A DNA stretch of 64,000 bases, from NCBI RefSeq assembly GCF_014117215.1, contig NZ_JACGXS010000003.1:1-64000 (forward strand). Direction: 5' to 3'. The notes beneath the pieces were generated by a model, which saw only the letters and a list, made by a program, of their open reading frames with translations, searched no databases and was not told where the DNA came from. This document shows, in pieces, positions 20,876 through 31,735 of this stretch. How positions within the stretch are numbered: position 1 is the first letter of the stretch; the number at the start of each line of letters is the position of its first letter. Both the position numbers and the translations under genes were made by a program. The DNA comes from Stenotrophomonas tumulicola. GTDB lineage: Bacteria > Pseudomonadota > Gammaproteobacteria > Xanthomonadales > Xanthomonadaceae.

Positions 20876-20970
20876 GTAGCGCCGAGCCATGCCCGGCGAA
20901 CGCACCAGCGCAACCCGCACCGGTTCCATGGCGCGGCAATGAACAGCCGCCGGGCATGGCCCGGCGCTAC
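20876..20970. repeat. SMAG palindrome pair
   Basis: GTAGCGCCGAGCCATGCCCGG at 20876-20899 and an inverted copy ending GGCGCTAC at 20947-20970, separated by about 47 bases. It lies between the SPFH operon end and the VanY gene. Confidence 0.88.
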
Positions 20971-21012
20971 CTCCGCTGCCGCAACCACCTGCCAGCACGC
21001 TAAGCTGCACGC

Positions 21013-21816
21013 ATGCACCGAACCGCTCCCCTGCTGCTCAACACCGACGCCATCGAACTGTGGCCGGCCGCCCTGCTGCGCGCCCGCGGCAATACCGATG
21101 CCCGCCTGCTGGCACGCGCCCGCTGGGTGTTGCGGCGCAAGCGCGATGGCCGCTACCTGGCCACCGTACTCGACCACGGCGTGCATTCGCTGGTGCCCCG
21201 CCTGCCGCAGGAGCCCGGCGTGGTCGATGCGCTGGATGCCTTGTCCTGGTTGCGCCCGGGCACTGCGTCCAGTCCGCTGGAAGATCGCCTGCTGTCGCCC
21301 GATGGCCTGCAGCAACGGCTGCAGCAACTGGGACTGGATGCCGATGAGTACGCCGACAGCAGTGGACTGGCACTGGAAGCCGAGCCCGTCCTGCTGCATG
21401 GCGCCGGGCGCGACCGGTTCGGCCGGCCACTGTGGCTGCGTCGCCCTGCCGCACAGGCCTGGCGCCGGCTGCGCCTGCACGCCGCCCGCGCAGGCATCGC
21501 GCTGGATGCGATCTCCGGCTACCGCAGCCACGCCTACCAGTTGGGAATTTTCGAGCGCAAGCTGGCACGCGGGCAGAGCGTAGCGGAGATCCTCAAGGTC
21601 AACGCGGCGCCGGGTTTCAGTGAACACCACACCGGGCTGGCGCTGGACATCGGTACGCCAGGGGAGCCGCCTGCCGAGGCGTCCTTTGAACACACCGCAG
21701 CGTTCGCATGGCTGCAGGAAAGCGCGGCAGCACATGGTTTCCAGTTGAGTTACCCGCGCGACAACCCACACGGCATCGTGTACGAGCCATGGCATTGGCG
21801 CTACACCGCCCTGTAG
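21013..21816 (+). CDS. D-alanyl-D-alanine carboxypeptidase, VanY/M15 family
   Basis: A 267-aa zinc peptidase. The M15B signature is at the C-terminus: ISGYRSHAYQLGIFERKLA, GFSEHHTGLALDIG (first zinc His and Asp) and YEPWHWRY (catalytic Glu and zinc His). It would trim D-Ala from peptidoglycan stems. The N-terminal 140 residues are Arg/Leu-rich without a recognised domain, and no signal peptide is evident. The stop codon TAG (21814-21816) is part of the GTAG head of the following SMAG repeat. Confidence 0.87.
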   Translation: MHRTAPLLLNTDAIELWPAALLRARGNTDARLLARARWVLRRKRDGRYLATVLDHGVHSLVPRLPQEPGVVDALDALSWLRPGTASSPLEDRLLSPDGLQQRLQQLGLDADEYADSSGLALEAEPVLLHGAGRDRFGRPLWLRRPAAQAWRRLRLHAARAGIALDAISGYRSHAYQLGIFERKLARGQSVAEILKVNAAPGFSEHHTGLALDIGTPGEPPAEASFEHTAAFAWLQESAAAHGFQLSYPRDNPHGIVYEPWHWRYTAL

Positions 21817-21882
21817 CGCCGAGCCGTGCTCGGCGAGCGTGGAGCACGCGGGCAGCCGCCGCCGAGCATGGCTCGGCGCTGC
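21813..21882. repeat. SMAG palindrome pair overlapping a stop codon
   Basis: GTAGCGCCGAGCCGTGCTCGG begins at 21813 and supplies the TAG stop of the VanY gene; an inverted copy (CGCCGAGCATGGCTCGGCG) is at 21860-21879. It separates convergent genes. Confidence 0.87.
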
Positions 21883-21885
21883 ACC

Positions 21886-22560
21886 TCAATCCTGCGAACG
21901 GTTGGTCTTCAATATCGGACTTTCGCTGAAATCGGCGATGCGCCACAGGTACAGGCTGGCATAGGTGCGGTAAGGCCCCCACTTCTCGCCACGCAGCGCC
22001 AGCGCTTTCGGCGCCAGCATGTCAGCGGCCTTGTCCACGCGCTGGGCGCCCTTGCGGATGCCCAGGTCGTCCACCGGCAGGATGTCCGGCCGGCCAAGAC
22101 GGAACATCAGCATCATTTCCACCGTCCAGCGCCCAATGCCGCGGATCGGCACCAGCGCTTCGATGATGGCGTCATGCTCCATCACCGCCATCCGCCGCAG
22201 GCTGGGGATCTCGCCGGCAGCTTCGCGCCGGGCCAGGTCGCGCAGCGCGAGCAGTTTGTTGCCCGACACGCCGCAGGCGCGCAGCACCGCATCATCCGCC
22301 CGTCCCAACGTATCGGCGTGCAGGCGCGCACTGCCGATGGCCACTTCCACCCGCCCGACGATCGTCGAGGCGGCCTTGCCACTCAGCTGCTGGAACAGGA
22401 TTGCCCGCGCCAGCGCATCCACCGGATCGAAACGGCGTGCCCACCCTTCCGGGGCCGGCAGGGGCCCAAGCCGGCGCATCCATGCCGCCAGCCGACGATC
22501 ACGTCGCGCCAGCCACGCATGTGCCTGCTCCACGTTGAAGCCCCGCGCGAACCTGGGCAT
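21886..22560 (-). CDS. DNA-3-methyladenine glycosylase II (AlkA-like)
   Basis: A 224-aa HhH-GPD glycosylase that removes alkylated bases. It has the helix-hairpin-helix LVPIRGIGRWTVEMMLMF followed by the catalytic Asp in LPVDDLGIRKGA, and the AlkA-type segment AILFQQLSGKAAS. It lacks the N-terminal AlkA/Ada domains, so it is the short form. The ATG directly follows the stop of the DUF423 gene (TGAATG), which suggests coupled translation. Confidence 0.9.
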   Translation of the reverse strand: MPRFARGFNVEQAHAWLARRDRRLAAWMRRLGPLPAPEGWARRFDPVDALARAILFQQLSGKAASTIVGRVEVAIGSARLHADTLGRADDAVLRACGVSGNKLLALRDLARREAAGEIPSLRRMAVMEHDAIIEALVPIRGIGRWTVEMMLMFRLGRPDILPVDDLGIRKGAQRVDKAADMLAPKALALRGEKWGPYRTYASLYLWRIADFSESPILKTNRSQD

Positions 22561-22932
22561 TCAGCGCCTCAGCGCGTCGATGGCCACCAGCACCCAACCC
22601 AGCATCAGCGCGCTGCCGCCGAAGGGCGCCAGCCGCGTGGGCCATTGCCATAACGCGTTGCCAGCCAGGCTGCCCGCGAACAACAGCGTGCCCAGCAACA
22701 CCACGCACAGGGCAATCCGGCCGAAGGCAGTCGTCGCCCGCGGTCCCAGCGCCACCAGCACCGCCCCATGCGCGAACGCGTACAGCGCCGCCATGTTCAG
22801 GTGCTGCTGCGCCGCAGGCTCGCTGACACCATGCGAGGCGTAGGCAGACAGGCCGATGGCTGCGGCGGCCAACAGCGCCCCCAGGCTGGCCAGCAGCGAG
22901 GGCCTGCGCGCGCGACGATCCGTAGTGAACAT
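22561..22932 (-). CDS. DUF423 family inner-membrane protein
   Basis: A 123-aa protein with four hydrophobic helices (LGALLAAAAIGLSAYASHGV, ALYAFAHGAVLVALG, IALCVVLLGTLLFAGSL, GGSALMLGWVLVAIDAL), the YgdD/DUF423 pattern with the AxAxHG segment after the first helix. Function is unknown in general. The start at 22932 has GGAGT upstream. It forms a two-gene unit with the glycosylase gene. Confidence 0.85.
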   Translation of the reverse strand: MFTTDRRARRPSLLASLGALLAAAAIGLSAYASHGVSEPAAQQHLNMAALYAFAHGAVLVALGPRATTAFGRIALCVVLLGTLLFAGSLAGNALWQWPTRLAPFGGSALMLGWVLVAIDALRR

Positions 22933-22960
22933 GGCGACTCCTTCAGCGTGTGCGTGCCAA

Positions 22961-22989
22961 AAAAAACGCGCCGCAGTGAGCGGCGCGTT
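22961..22989 (-). terminator. Terminator after the SRPBCC gene
   Basis: AACGCGCCGC (22965-22974) pairs with GCGGCGCGTT (22980-22989), loop AGTGA, followed on the minus strand by a T-run (from 22966 down to 22959). It lies about 32 bases beyond the stop at 23021. Confidence 0.85.
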
Positions 22990-23020
22990 TTCATTCATGC
23001 GTTACATCCAGCGTCCGGCC

Positions 23021-24100
23021 TTACCTGACGGACCAGTAGATGTCGTACGTGCCTTCCGGGGAGAAGGACTTCTGCACGCCACCGTTCCAGGTCTCATACG
23101 GACGATCGATAACTTCGTTGCCGTTGGTCACCGACCAGGCACGCAGGGCATTGCGGGCAATGTCCAGGCCTGCCATGTGGCCGGAGAAGGTCGCATGCGC
23201 CGAACGGTGCGGAGCCACGCGGACATACTTCACCGGTGCATCGCCATCGATCTTGACGGCCAGTTCTTCGGCCGGCACGCCCTCCGTACCCTTCTTCTTG
23301 ACCGGCTGGGCCACGTCGAAGGCGTACTTTTCCGCACCGAAATCGGTGGTGATGATGCGGAACGGGCCAGCAGCTTCCAGGCCGTTGGCATCCATCACGC
23401 GCTTGATCCATTCCTGGTTGTCGGCGATGGACTTGGTGATGGTGGCTTCGCCGCGGTCCACGTTGCCGGCGGTGACGACCAGCAGGTCCTCGGCCGGAAC
23501 GTCGACGATGGCCAGGTCGTTGAGCGGCGCTTCCGCGGTGCGGTAGTCGACGTTCGGCACGGTGGCCAGCATGTTCGCCAGGCGCGACAGGCCCAGCTTC
23601 AGGTCATCGCCGATGTGGCGGCTGACGTAGAGGCCGGCATAACGACCGAACAGGTCGAAACCATACTTGACGCTGTAGTCCTGGGTGATCTTGACGTTGC
23701 GCCCACCCTTGCCGGTCGGCTCCAGGGTGAAGCTGGTGACCTTGTCATGGCCCTTGGTGATGTCGTCGATGGCGATGGCAACGCGCTTGTTTTCTTCGCT
23801 CTCGGTGATCTTCCAGGTGCCGTTGCCCAGCGAACCTTCCTTGGAGGAATAGTCCAGCGTGGCGCCCACGCCGGAGGCGGGGCCGGACAGCTTGAGGTCG
23901 GCAGCGGGATCACGCAGCAGGAGTGGGTTCCAATCCTTGAAGCGACGCAGGCTGTTGACCGTGTCGTACACGATCGTCATCTTGCGGTTGGTCTCGATGC
24001 TTTCCGAAATATGGCGCTCGCCCGGGAGGCATACGCCAATGATGACGAACAGGCCAGCCACGATCCCCAAGGCGATCAGGAACTCGATAATACGGGTCAT
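23021..24100 (-). CDS. SRPBCC/polyketide-cyclase family membrane-anchored protein
   Basis: A 359-aa protein with an N-terminal helix (IIEFLIALGIVAGLFVIIGV), a SRPBCC (Polyketide_cyc2-like) domain (about 30-175: DTVNSLRRFKDWNPLLLRDP, GVGATLDYSSKEGSLGNGTW) and a C-terminal region that resembles GyrI-like ligand-binding domains (VPAEDLLVVTAGNVDRGE, GDAPVKYVRVAPHRSAHATF). Ligand unknown. It is an independent transcript with its own terminator. Confidence 0.8.
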   Translation of the reverse strand: MTRIIEFLIALGIVAGLFVIIGVCLPGERHISESIETNRKMTIVYDTVNSLRRFKDWNPLLLRDPAADLKLSGPASGVGATLDYSSKEGSLGNGTWKITESEENKRVAIAIDDITKGHDKVTSFTLEPTGKGGRNVKITQDYSVKYGFDLFGRYAGLYVSRHIGDDLKLGLSRLANMLATVPNVDYRTAEAPLNDLAIVDVPAEDLLVVTAGNVDRGEATITKSIADNQEWIKRVMDANGLEAAGPFRIITTDFGAEKYAFDVAQPVKKKGTEGVPAEELAVKIDGDAPVKYVRVAPHRSAHATFSGHMAGLDIARNALRAWSVTNGNEVIDRPYETWNGGVQKSFSPEGTYDIYWSVR

Positions 24101-24329
24101 TCAGGAGTCTCCGGGGCCGATCCCACGGCCGGGTTGATTGAAGCGAAGCGCCAATCCTAGCAGGCTTCGCTGGCATTGTTCATCTCGATTGGCGCACCGG
24201 TTTCCGTGCCGGCTGCGGATTTGTACAGGCAAGGGGCCGAAGGGTAACGCATCAGGGCCAGCCACCAGTAGGGGGGCGTTACCGATGCGGGATTCAGTTA
24301 CCGCGCAACTCCTTGGCTTTCAACGGTTT

Positions 24330-24971
24330 TCACACCAGCTGCAGCTCGAATGCCTTGAGCACCGCGCGCGTGCGGTCGCGCACGCCCAGCTTGGAGAGAA
24401 TGTTTGAAACATGGTTCTTGATGGTGCCTTCGGCCACGCCCAGCGAGTTGGCGATCTCCTTGTTGGAGAAACCGCTGGCCATCAGGCGCAGGATTTCGGT
24501 TTCACGGTCGGTCAGCGGGTCCGGCCGATCCAGGCTGACGAACTCGTTGCGCATGTGTTCCAGCCCGGACAGCAGCCGCTGGGTGACCGCAGGCTGCACC
24601 AGCGAGCCGCCCTCCGAAACCGTCCGGATCGCGCCCACCAGCTGCTCCAGGGTCACATCCTTGAGCAGATACCCCTTGGCACCGGCCTTCAGGCCTGCCA
24701 GCACCAGCTGGTCATCGTCGAAGGTGGTCAGGATGATGGTTGGCGGCAGCTGTTCCAGTTTCGACAGCATCTGCAGCGCCTCCAGCCCGGACATCACCGG
24801 CATGCGCATGTCCATCAGCACCACGTCCGGCTTCACCTGCGGCATGATCTCCACCGCCTGCCGGCCATCGGCCGCCTCGGCGACCACCTCGATTCCATCA
24901 TCGAGCGCCAGCAGCGAGCGGATTCCCTGCCGCACCAGGGTTTGGTCGTCGACCAGGCACACGCGAATCAT
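24330..24971 (-). CDS. NarL/LuxR-family response regulator
   Basis: A 213-aa regulator: receiver domain (IRVCLVDDQTLVRQGIRSLL, phospho-Asp in VVLMDMRMPVMSGLEAL, Lys in KGYLLKD) and C-terminal LuxR HTH (LTDRETEILRLMASGFSNKE, NHVSNILSKLGVRDRTRAV). The ATG at 24969-24971 shares one base with the stop of the upstream kinase gene; a TTG one codon earlier is less likely. Targets are not visible from the sequence. Confidence 0.93.
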   Translation of the reverse strand: MIRVCLVDDQTLVRQGIRSLLALDDGIEVVAEAADGRQAVEIMPQVKPDVVLMDMRMPVMSGLEALQMLSKLEQLPPTIILTTFDDDQLVLAGLKAGAKGYLLKDVTLEQLVGAIRTVSEGGSLVQPAVTQRLLSGLEHMRNEFVSLDRPDPLTDRETEILRLMASGFSNKEIANSLGVAEGTIKNHVSNILSKLGVRDRTRAVLKAFELQLV

Positions 24972-26161
24972 CAACGAACTCCTTCAGGTGCGGTGCTCAG
25001 CGCCAACGCCGGTACACCGGGAACCGTGGCGCGCAGGCAGAAGCCCTCGCCACGGCGGGTTTGAATCTGTAGGTCGCCGCCACATTGTTGCAGGCGTTCA
25101 CGCATTCCGCGCAAGCCATTGCCCACTACGATGCCATCATTGCCCTCTCCATCATCGCGCGCTTCCAGGCTGACGCCCCCTTCTTCACGCCGTACCTTGA
25201 TCCACAGGTTACGCGCACCGGCGTGGCGCACCGCGTTGGTGATGATTTCCTGGGTGCAGCGCAACAACACGTGGGCGCGCTCCGGATCTTCCACGTTCAG
25301 CGGACTGGGAACGTCCAGATGGATGTCCAGCGCCGGCACCTGCTGGGTCAAGGGCCGCAGGGCCGCTGCCAGGTCGATGGCGCCGCTGTCGCGCAACTGG
25401 CTGACCGCCTCGCGCACATCGGTCAGCAGCAGCTTGGCCAGCGTATGGGCCTGGTGCACATGCTCCTGCGCACGGCCCTCGGTTATATGCCCGGCCACTT
25501 CCAGGTTCAGGCTCAACGCCGTCAGGTGGTGGCCCAGCAGGTCGTGCAGCTCGCGGGAAATCCGCGTGCGCTCGTTCACCCGCGCACTTTCAGCCAACAG
25601 CACCCGGGTCGCGCGCAGCTCGGTATTGAGCCGGCGCTGCTCTTCGCGTGCGTCGGTCTGCTGGCGGGCGACCAAGCTGGTCACGAAGATGAACATCGAG
25701 AATCCGCCATACAGCAGCGACTGCATGATCGCCTCGAACAGCGGGAACCGCAGCAGCACGTAGTACACCGGTGCGACCGCCAGCTGGCTGAGCAGCAGCC
25801 AGATCACGCCATAGCGCGCTGGCAGCATCCAGGGGATGACACCCGCGGCGACCATCATCAGGATGCTGCCCAGTCCCGACCCGCTGAGGAAACTGACCCC
25901 GAGCGCGGAAATGGTCAGCAGCACCAGCATGCCGCGGTCGGGCCAACTGGCGTGGCCACCGCTGCGCAGGTCGCGAGTCAGCAGGAAATACGCCCCACCG
26001 AATACCAGGTAGGCAGCAAACAGCAGCAATGCCCAGCCGCTGTCTCCGCCCGGGCGTTGCAGGTTCTCCACCTGTGAATAGACCAGCGGCAAGCCGACCA
26101 TGACCCAGGTGAACAGGCCGGCCAAGCGGAGGACGCGGGTATGACTGAGAGCTCCCAACAT
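24971..26161 (-). CDS. Sensor histidine kinase (HisKA_3, DesK/NarX-like)
   Basis: A 396-aa kinase with about six N-terminal membrane helices (for example LLLFAAYLVFGGAYFLL, MVAAGVIPWMLPARYGVIWL) and no large periplasmic domain, so it probably senses a membrane signal. The dimerisation/phosphorylation box is RTRISRELHDLLGHHLTALS, and the ATPase has ITNAVRHAGARNLW and DGEGNDG. It is the partner of the overlapping NarL-type regulator (TGATG overlap). Confidence 0.92.
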   Translation of the reverse strand: MLGALSHTRVLRLAGLFTWVMVGLPLVYSQVENLQRPGGDSGWALLLFAAYLVFGGAYFLLTRDLRSGGHASWPDRGMLVLLTISALGVSFLSGSGLGSILMMVAAGVIPWMLPARYGVIWLLLSQLAVAPVYYVLLRFPLFEAIMQSLLYGGFSMFIFVTSLVARQQTDAREEQRRLNTELRATRVLLAESARVNERTRISRELHDLLGHHLTALSLNLEVAGHITEGRAQEHVHQAHTLAKLLLTDVREAVSQLRDSGAIDLAAALRPLTQQVPALDIHLDVPSPLNVEDPERAHVLLRCTQEIITNAVRHAGARNLWIKVRREEGGVSLEARDDGEGNDGIVVGNGLRGMRERLQQCGGDLQIQTRRGEGFCLRATVPGVPALALSTAPEGVR

Positions 26162-26301
26162 CCCTGCATCTTAGGCTGAACCTGACCTGCGTCACTCCTA
26201 CGGAAGTCATGCCCCGGTTTCCCCCGGTGGCGGTCCCCCCATGCAATAATCCCAACGAAGGGCCCGGCGACGGGCCGCACGCACCACCCCACGGAGTCAC
26301 A

Positions 26302-26898
26302 ATGTCGATTGTCATCCGCGACGTGCGCGAGCATGAGCTCGATTCCGTCCTGGCCTTGAACAACAATGCGGGCCTGGCGATCCTGCCGTTGGACGCGCAC
26401 CGGCTACACCTGTTCTACGATACCGCCGAGTATTTCCGCGTCGCCGAGCGCGACGGCAACCTGGCCGGCTTCCTGATCGGCTTCGGCAGCGAAAGCCAGC
26501 ACGACAGCAGCAACTTCGCCTGGTTCAAACAGAACCTGGACAGCAGCTTCTTCTATATCGACCGCATCGTGGTCGCCAGCCGGCGGCGGGGCGGTGGTGT
26601 CGGTCGCGCGTTCTATGCCGACGCACAGAGCTATGCGGAACTGCGTTATCCGCAGATGACCTGCGAGGTGTTCCAGGACCACGGCGCCGACGCGGCGCTG
26701 CTGTTCCACGGCAGCTTCGGCTTCCGCGAACTGGGGCAGAACACGATGCCGCACGTGGATGTACGCGCCAGCATGCTGACCAAAGAGCTGTGCAGCTACC
26801 CATGGGTGGCCGAAACATATGCCGGCAAGCTGCCGGACGTGGCATGGGCGCGTGGCCGGCAGTTGCCGGCGCAGGCGCAGCGGCCGACGGGGACCTGA
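26302..26898 (+). CDS. GNAT family N-acetyltransferase
   Basis: A 198-aa acetyltransferase: VIRDVREHELDSVLALNN at the start, LAGFLIGFG (beta 4), IDRIVVASRRRGGGVGRAFY, the acetyl-CoA loop, and CEVFQDHGADAALLFHGSFG. The acceptor is unknown. GGAGTCAC precedes the ATG. It ends 1 base before the GTG chosen for minC, so it may be the first gene of the min transcript. Confidence 0.87.
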   Translation: MSIVIRDVREHELDSVLALNNNAGLAILPLDAHRLHLFYDTAEYFRVAERDGNLAGFLIGFGSESQHDSSNFAWFKQNLDSSFFYIDRIVVASRRRGGGVGRAFYADAQSYAELRYPQMTCEVFQDHGADAALLFHGSFGFRELGQNTMPHVDVRASMLTKELCSYPWVAETYAGKLPDVAWARGRQLPAQAQRPTGT

Positions 26899-26899
26899 G

Positions 26900-27691
26900 G
26901 TGGCGGTGAACATGGATTATGAACAGGCCGGTGAACTGAAGATCGGCCAGGTGGGAATCGCCAACCTGCGCGTCCGCACCTTGGACGTACCGCGGCTGGT
27001 ACAGGAAATGAACGAAAGGGTCACCCGCGCACCGAAGCTGTTCGGGCGCGCCGCGGTGATCCTCGATTTCGGTGGCCTCAGCCGCACCCCGGACGTGGCC
27101 AGCGCACAGGCGCTGCTGGACGGGTTGCGGGGCGCAGGCGTGCTGCCGGTTGCACTGGCCTATGGCACCAGCGAGATCGAACTGCTGTCGCAGCAACTTG
27201 GCCTGCCGCTGCTGGCCAAGTTCCGCGCCCAGTACGAGCCTGCAGATGCGGGCGAGTCCGTGGCACCCAGGGCCGCCCCCGCCGCCCCGGTACGCGAGGT
27301 CCGCCGGTCCGCTCCTGCAGCGGCTGCACTGGCGGCGAAACCTGCCCCGGCGGCCGTGCCCAAGCCCGGCCGCATGCAACTGGCCAACGTGCGTTCGGGG
27401 CAGCAGTTGTATGCGGAAAACTGCGACCTGACCGTGATGGCGACGGTCGGCGCCGGTGCCGAAGTCATCGCCGACGGCAGCATCCATATCTATGGCACCC
27501 TGCGCGGTCGCGCGCTGGCCGGTGCACAGGGCAATACCGCGGCACGTATATTCTGCCGCGATTTCCATGCAGAACTGGTGGCCATCGCCGGCCACTACAA
27601 AGTGCTGGATGATGTACCGGACAACCTGCGCGGCAAGGCCGTCCAGGTGTGGCTGGAACAGGACCAGATCAAGATCGCTGCGCTGGATTGA
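26900..27691 (+). CDS. minC: Septum site-determining protein MinC
   Basis: Inhibitor of FtsZ polymerisation, positioned by MinD and MinE so that division occurs at mid-cell. The 263-aa product has an N-terminal MinC_N domain (ELKIGQVGIANLRVRTLDVP, VILDFGGLSRTPDV), an Ala/Pro-rich linker (about 125-160) and the beta-helical C-terminal MinD-binding domain (VRSGQQLYAENCDLTVMATV, DGSIHIYGTLRGRALAGAQG, ARIFCRDFHAELVAIAG). I chose GTG 26900 because GGGG lies at a suitable distance; ATG 26912 is possible and removes four residues. Confidence 0.95.
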   Translation: MAVNMDYEQAGELKIGQVGIANLRVRTLDVPRLVQEMNERVTRAPKLFGRAAVILDFGGLSRTPDVASAQALLDGLRGAGVLPVALAYGTSEIELLSQQLGLPLLAKFRAQYEPADAGESVAPRAAPAAPVREVRRSAPAAAALAAKPAPAAVPKPGRMQLANVRSGQQLYAENCDLTVMATVGAGAEVIADGSIHIYGTLRGRALAGAQGNTAARIFCRDFHAELVAIAGHYKVLDDVPDNLRGKAVQVWLEQDQIKIAALD

Positions 27692-27727
27692 CGCAGCTCC
27701 AACCAGAACAAGAGCAGGAGAAGTCCT

Positions 27728-28537
27728 TTGGCTGAAATCATCGTAGTCACCTCCGGCAAGGGTGGCGTCGGCAAGACCACCAGCAGCGCCAGCCTTGCCT
27801 GCGGCCTGGCACGTCGTGGCAAGAAGGTGGCCGTGATCGACTTCGACGTCGGCCTGCGCAACCTCGACCTGATCATGGGCTGCGAGCGGCGCGTGGTGTA
27901 CGACTTCGTCAACGTCGTGCATGGCGAAGCCACCCTCAAGCAGGCCCTGATCAAGGACAAGCGCTTCGACAACCTGTACGTGCTGGCTGCCTCGCAGACC
28001 CGCGACAAGGATGCGCTGACCCAGGAGGGCGTGCGCAAGGTGCTCGACGACCTGGCCGCCGATGGCTTCGAATACATCATCTGCGATTCGCCGGCCGGCA
28101 TCGAAAAGGGCGCCTTCCTGGCCATGTATTACGCCGACCGCGCGGTGGTGGTGGTCAATCCGGAAGTGTCGTCGGTGCGCGACTCCGACCGCATCATCGG
28201 CCTGCTGGATTCCAAGACCCACAAGGCCGAAACGGGCCATGACGTGCCAGCGTTCCTGTTGCTGACCCGCTATACGCCGGTGCGCGTGGAATCGGGCGAG
28301 ATGCTCAGCATCACCGACGTGGAAGAGGTGCTTGGATTGAAGGCGATCGGTGTCATCCCCGAATCGGGCGATGTACTCAACGCCTCCAACAAGGGCGAAC
28401 CGGTGATCCTGGATGGCGAATCTGCGGCCGGGCAGGCCTATGACGACGCCGTCGCACGCATCCTCGGCGAAGATCGGCCGATGCGATTCACCACCGTGGA
28501 GAAGAAGGGCTTCTTCAGCAAGCTGTTCGGAGGGTAA
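27728..28537 (+). CDS. minD: Septum site-determining ATPase MinD
   Basis: Membrane-associated ATPase that recruits MinC and oscillates with MinE. The 269-aa product has the deviant Walker [48 protein letters not shown] (Walker B region) and the C-terminal amphipathic membrane-targeting helix [11 protein letters not shown]. The start codon is TTG with AGGAG upstream. minE follows after 2 bases. Confidence 0.98.
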   Translation: MAEIIVVTSGKGGVGKTTSSASLACGLARRGKKVAVIDFDVGLRNLDLIMGCERRVVYDFVNVVHGEATLKQALIKDKRFDNLYVLAASQTRDKDALTQEGVRKVLDDLAADGFEYIICDSPAGIEKGAFLAMYYADRAVVVVNPEVSSVRDSDRIIGLLDSKTHKAETGHDVPAFLLLTRYTPVRVESGEMLSITDVEEVLGLKAIGVIPESGDVLNASNKGEPVILDGESAAGQAYDDAVARILGEDRPMRFTTVEKKGFFSKLFGG

Positions 28538-28539
28538 GC

Positions 28540-28800
28540 ATGGGCCTGTTTGATTTCCTGAAAGCCAAGAAGACGACCGCCGAAACCGCGAAGAACCGCC
28601 TGCAGATCATCATCGCGCAGGAACGCAGCCACCGCGGTGGTCCGGACTACCTGCCGCTGTTGCAGCGCGAGCTGCTGGAAGTGATCAAGAAGTACGTCAA
28701 CATCGATGCCGAGGCGGTCAAGGTCGACCTGGTCAAGGATGGACAGCACGACGTGCTGGATATTTCCGTGGCCTTGCCGGAAGGGCCCGACAAACCCTGA
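28540..28800 (+). CDS. minE: Cell division topological specificity factor MinE
   Basis: Stimulates MinD ATPase and restricts MinC/MinD to poles. The 86-aa product has the N-terminal membrane-targeting and anti-MinCD region ([27 protein letters not shown]) and the C-terminal topological domain ([31 protein letters not shown]). Confidence 0.98.
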   Translation: MGLFDFLKAKKTTAETAKNRLQIIIAQERSHRGGPDYLPLLQRELLEVIKKYVNIDAEAVKVDLVKDGQHDVLDISVALPEGPDKP

Positions 28801-28843
28801 TCCTGCCCTGCCCGTGCCAGCCACGGGCGGGGTCGTGCCTGCG

Positions 28844-29323
28844 ATGAACGATCCCATGCCAGCATCCCATGTCACCTGCGTCGGCGATATCGCCTTCGCC
28901 GATGCCGCATGCCTGCTCTCCGCGCATGGCCTGCAACTGCACCATGTGGCCGCCGGCGAATCGATTCCGGGAAGCTACTGGGGTGAGCCCGAGGCCGGGA
29001 TCATCGCCAGCAACGTGTATGTGCGCGATGACACGCCGGTGCATTCGATGCTGCATGAAGCCTGCCATCTGATCGTACTGCCGCCGGAGCGGCGTGCGCA
29101 GGTGCACACCGATGCCACTGATTCAGTGCCGGAAGAAGATGCCACCTGCTACCTGCAGATCGTGCTGGCTGGCCAGTTGCCCGGCGTGGGCAGCGACCGC
29201 CTGATGGCGGACATGGATGCCTGGGGCTACACCTACCGGCTGGGTTCCACCCGGGCCTGGTTCGAACAGGATGCCGAAGACGCGAAGGCGTGGTTGATCG
29301 AACGCGGGTTGCCGGTGGCGTAA
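28844..29323 (+). CDS. Conserved hypothetical protein with HExxH motif
   Basis: A 159-aa protein 43 bases after minE. It has the zinc-metalloprotease-like motif MLHEACHLIVLPPERRAQVH, where HEACH fits HExxH, and later DATDSVPEEDATCYLQIVLA, in which Glu residues might provide a third ligand. No signal peptide or membrane helix. I do not recognise a named family. It is probably co-transcribed with minCDE, but a functional link is not shown. GTG 28835 is an alternative start. Confidence 0.7.
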   Translation: MNDPMPASHVTCVGDIAFADAACLLSAHGLQLHHVAAGESIPGSYWGEPEAGIIASNVYVRDDTPVHSMLHEACHLIVLPPERRAQVHTDATDSVPEEDATCYLQIVLAGQLPGVGSDRLMADMDAWGYTYRLGSTRAWFEQDAEDAKAWLIERGLPVA

Positions 29324-29328
29324 CGCCG

Positions 29329-29404
29329 GTAGCGCCGGGCCATGCCCGGCGGCGGTTGGCAGGGAAATGGTGCGCGAAAAGCCGCCGGGCGTGGCTCGGC
29401 GCTA
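29329..29404. repeat. SMAG palindrome pair
   Basis: GTAGCGCCGGGCCATGCCCGG at 29329-29352 and an inverted copy with one change (CGCCGGGCGTGGCTCGGCG) ending in CTAC at 29404. It lies between convergent genes. Confidence 0.86.
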
Positions 29405-29446
29405 CAGAAGATGAAGACGCCGCCCCGGAGGGCGGCGCCTGGTCTG

Positions 29447-31525
<2,079 letters not shown>

Positions 31526-31610
31526 CGGGTTCTCCGCAGGACGGCAAAACGTCGATGGTAGGCCTGCTTGCAGCACCCTGCCAAGGCCATCGGTCATGCC
31601 CCCGGACCGG

Positions 31611-31718
31611 GTAGCGCCAAGCCATGCCCGGTGGATGTCGTCATCTCCCCGGACCGGTAGCGCCGAGCCATGCTCGGCGGCCTCGACAGGGCGCAACGCC
31701 GAGCATGGCCCGGCGCCG
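31611..31718. repeat. Three SMAG units
   Basis: Direct units at 31611-31634 (GTAGCGCCAAGCCATGCCCGG) and 31657-31680 (GTAGCGCCGAGCCATGCTCGG), and an inverted, partly decayed unit at about 31697-31718 (CGCCGAGCATGGCCCGGCG). Located between the S9 peptidase promoter and the OPT gene end. Confidence 0.86.
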
Positions 31719-31735
31719 CCCCAATACCGCATCGA

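Noticed and set aside
26912..27691. MinC start at ATG 26912
   Set aside because: Possible, but the ribosome-site spacing is better for GTG 26900; the difference is four residues.
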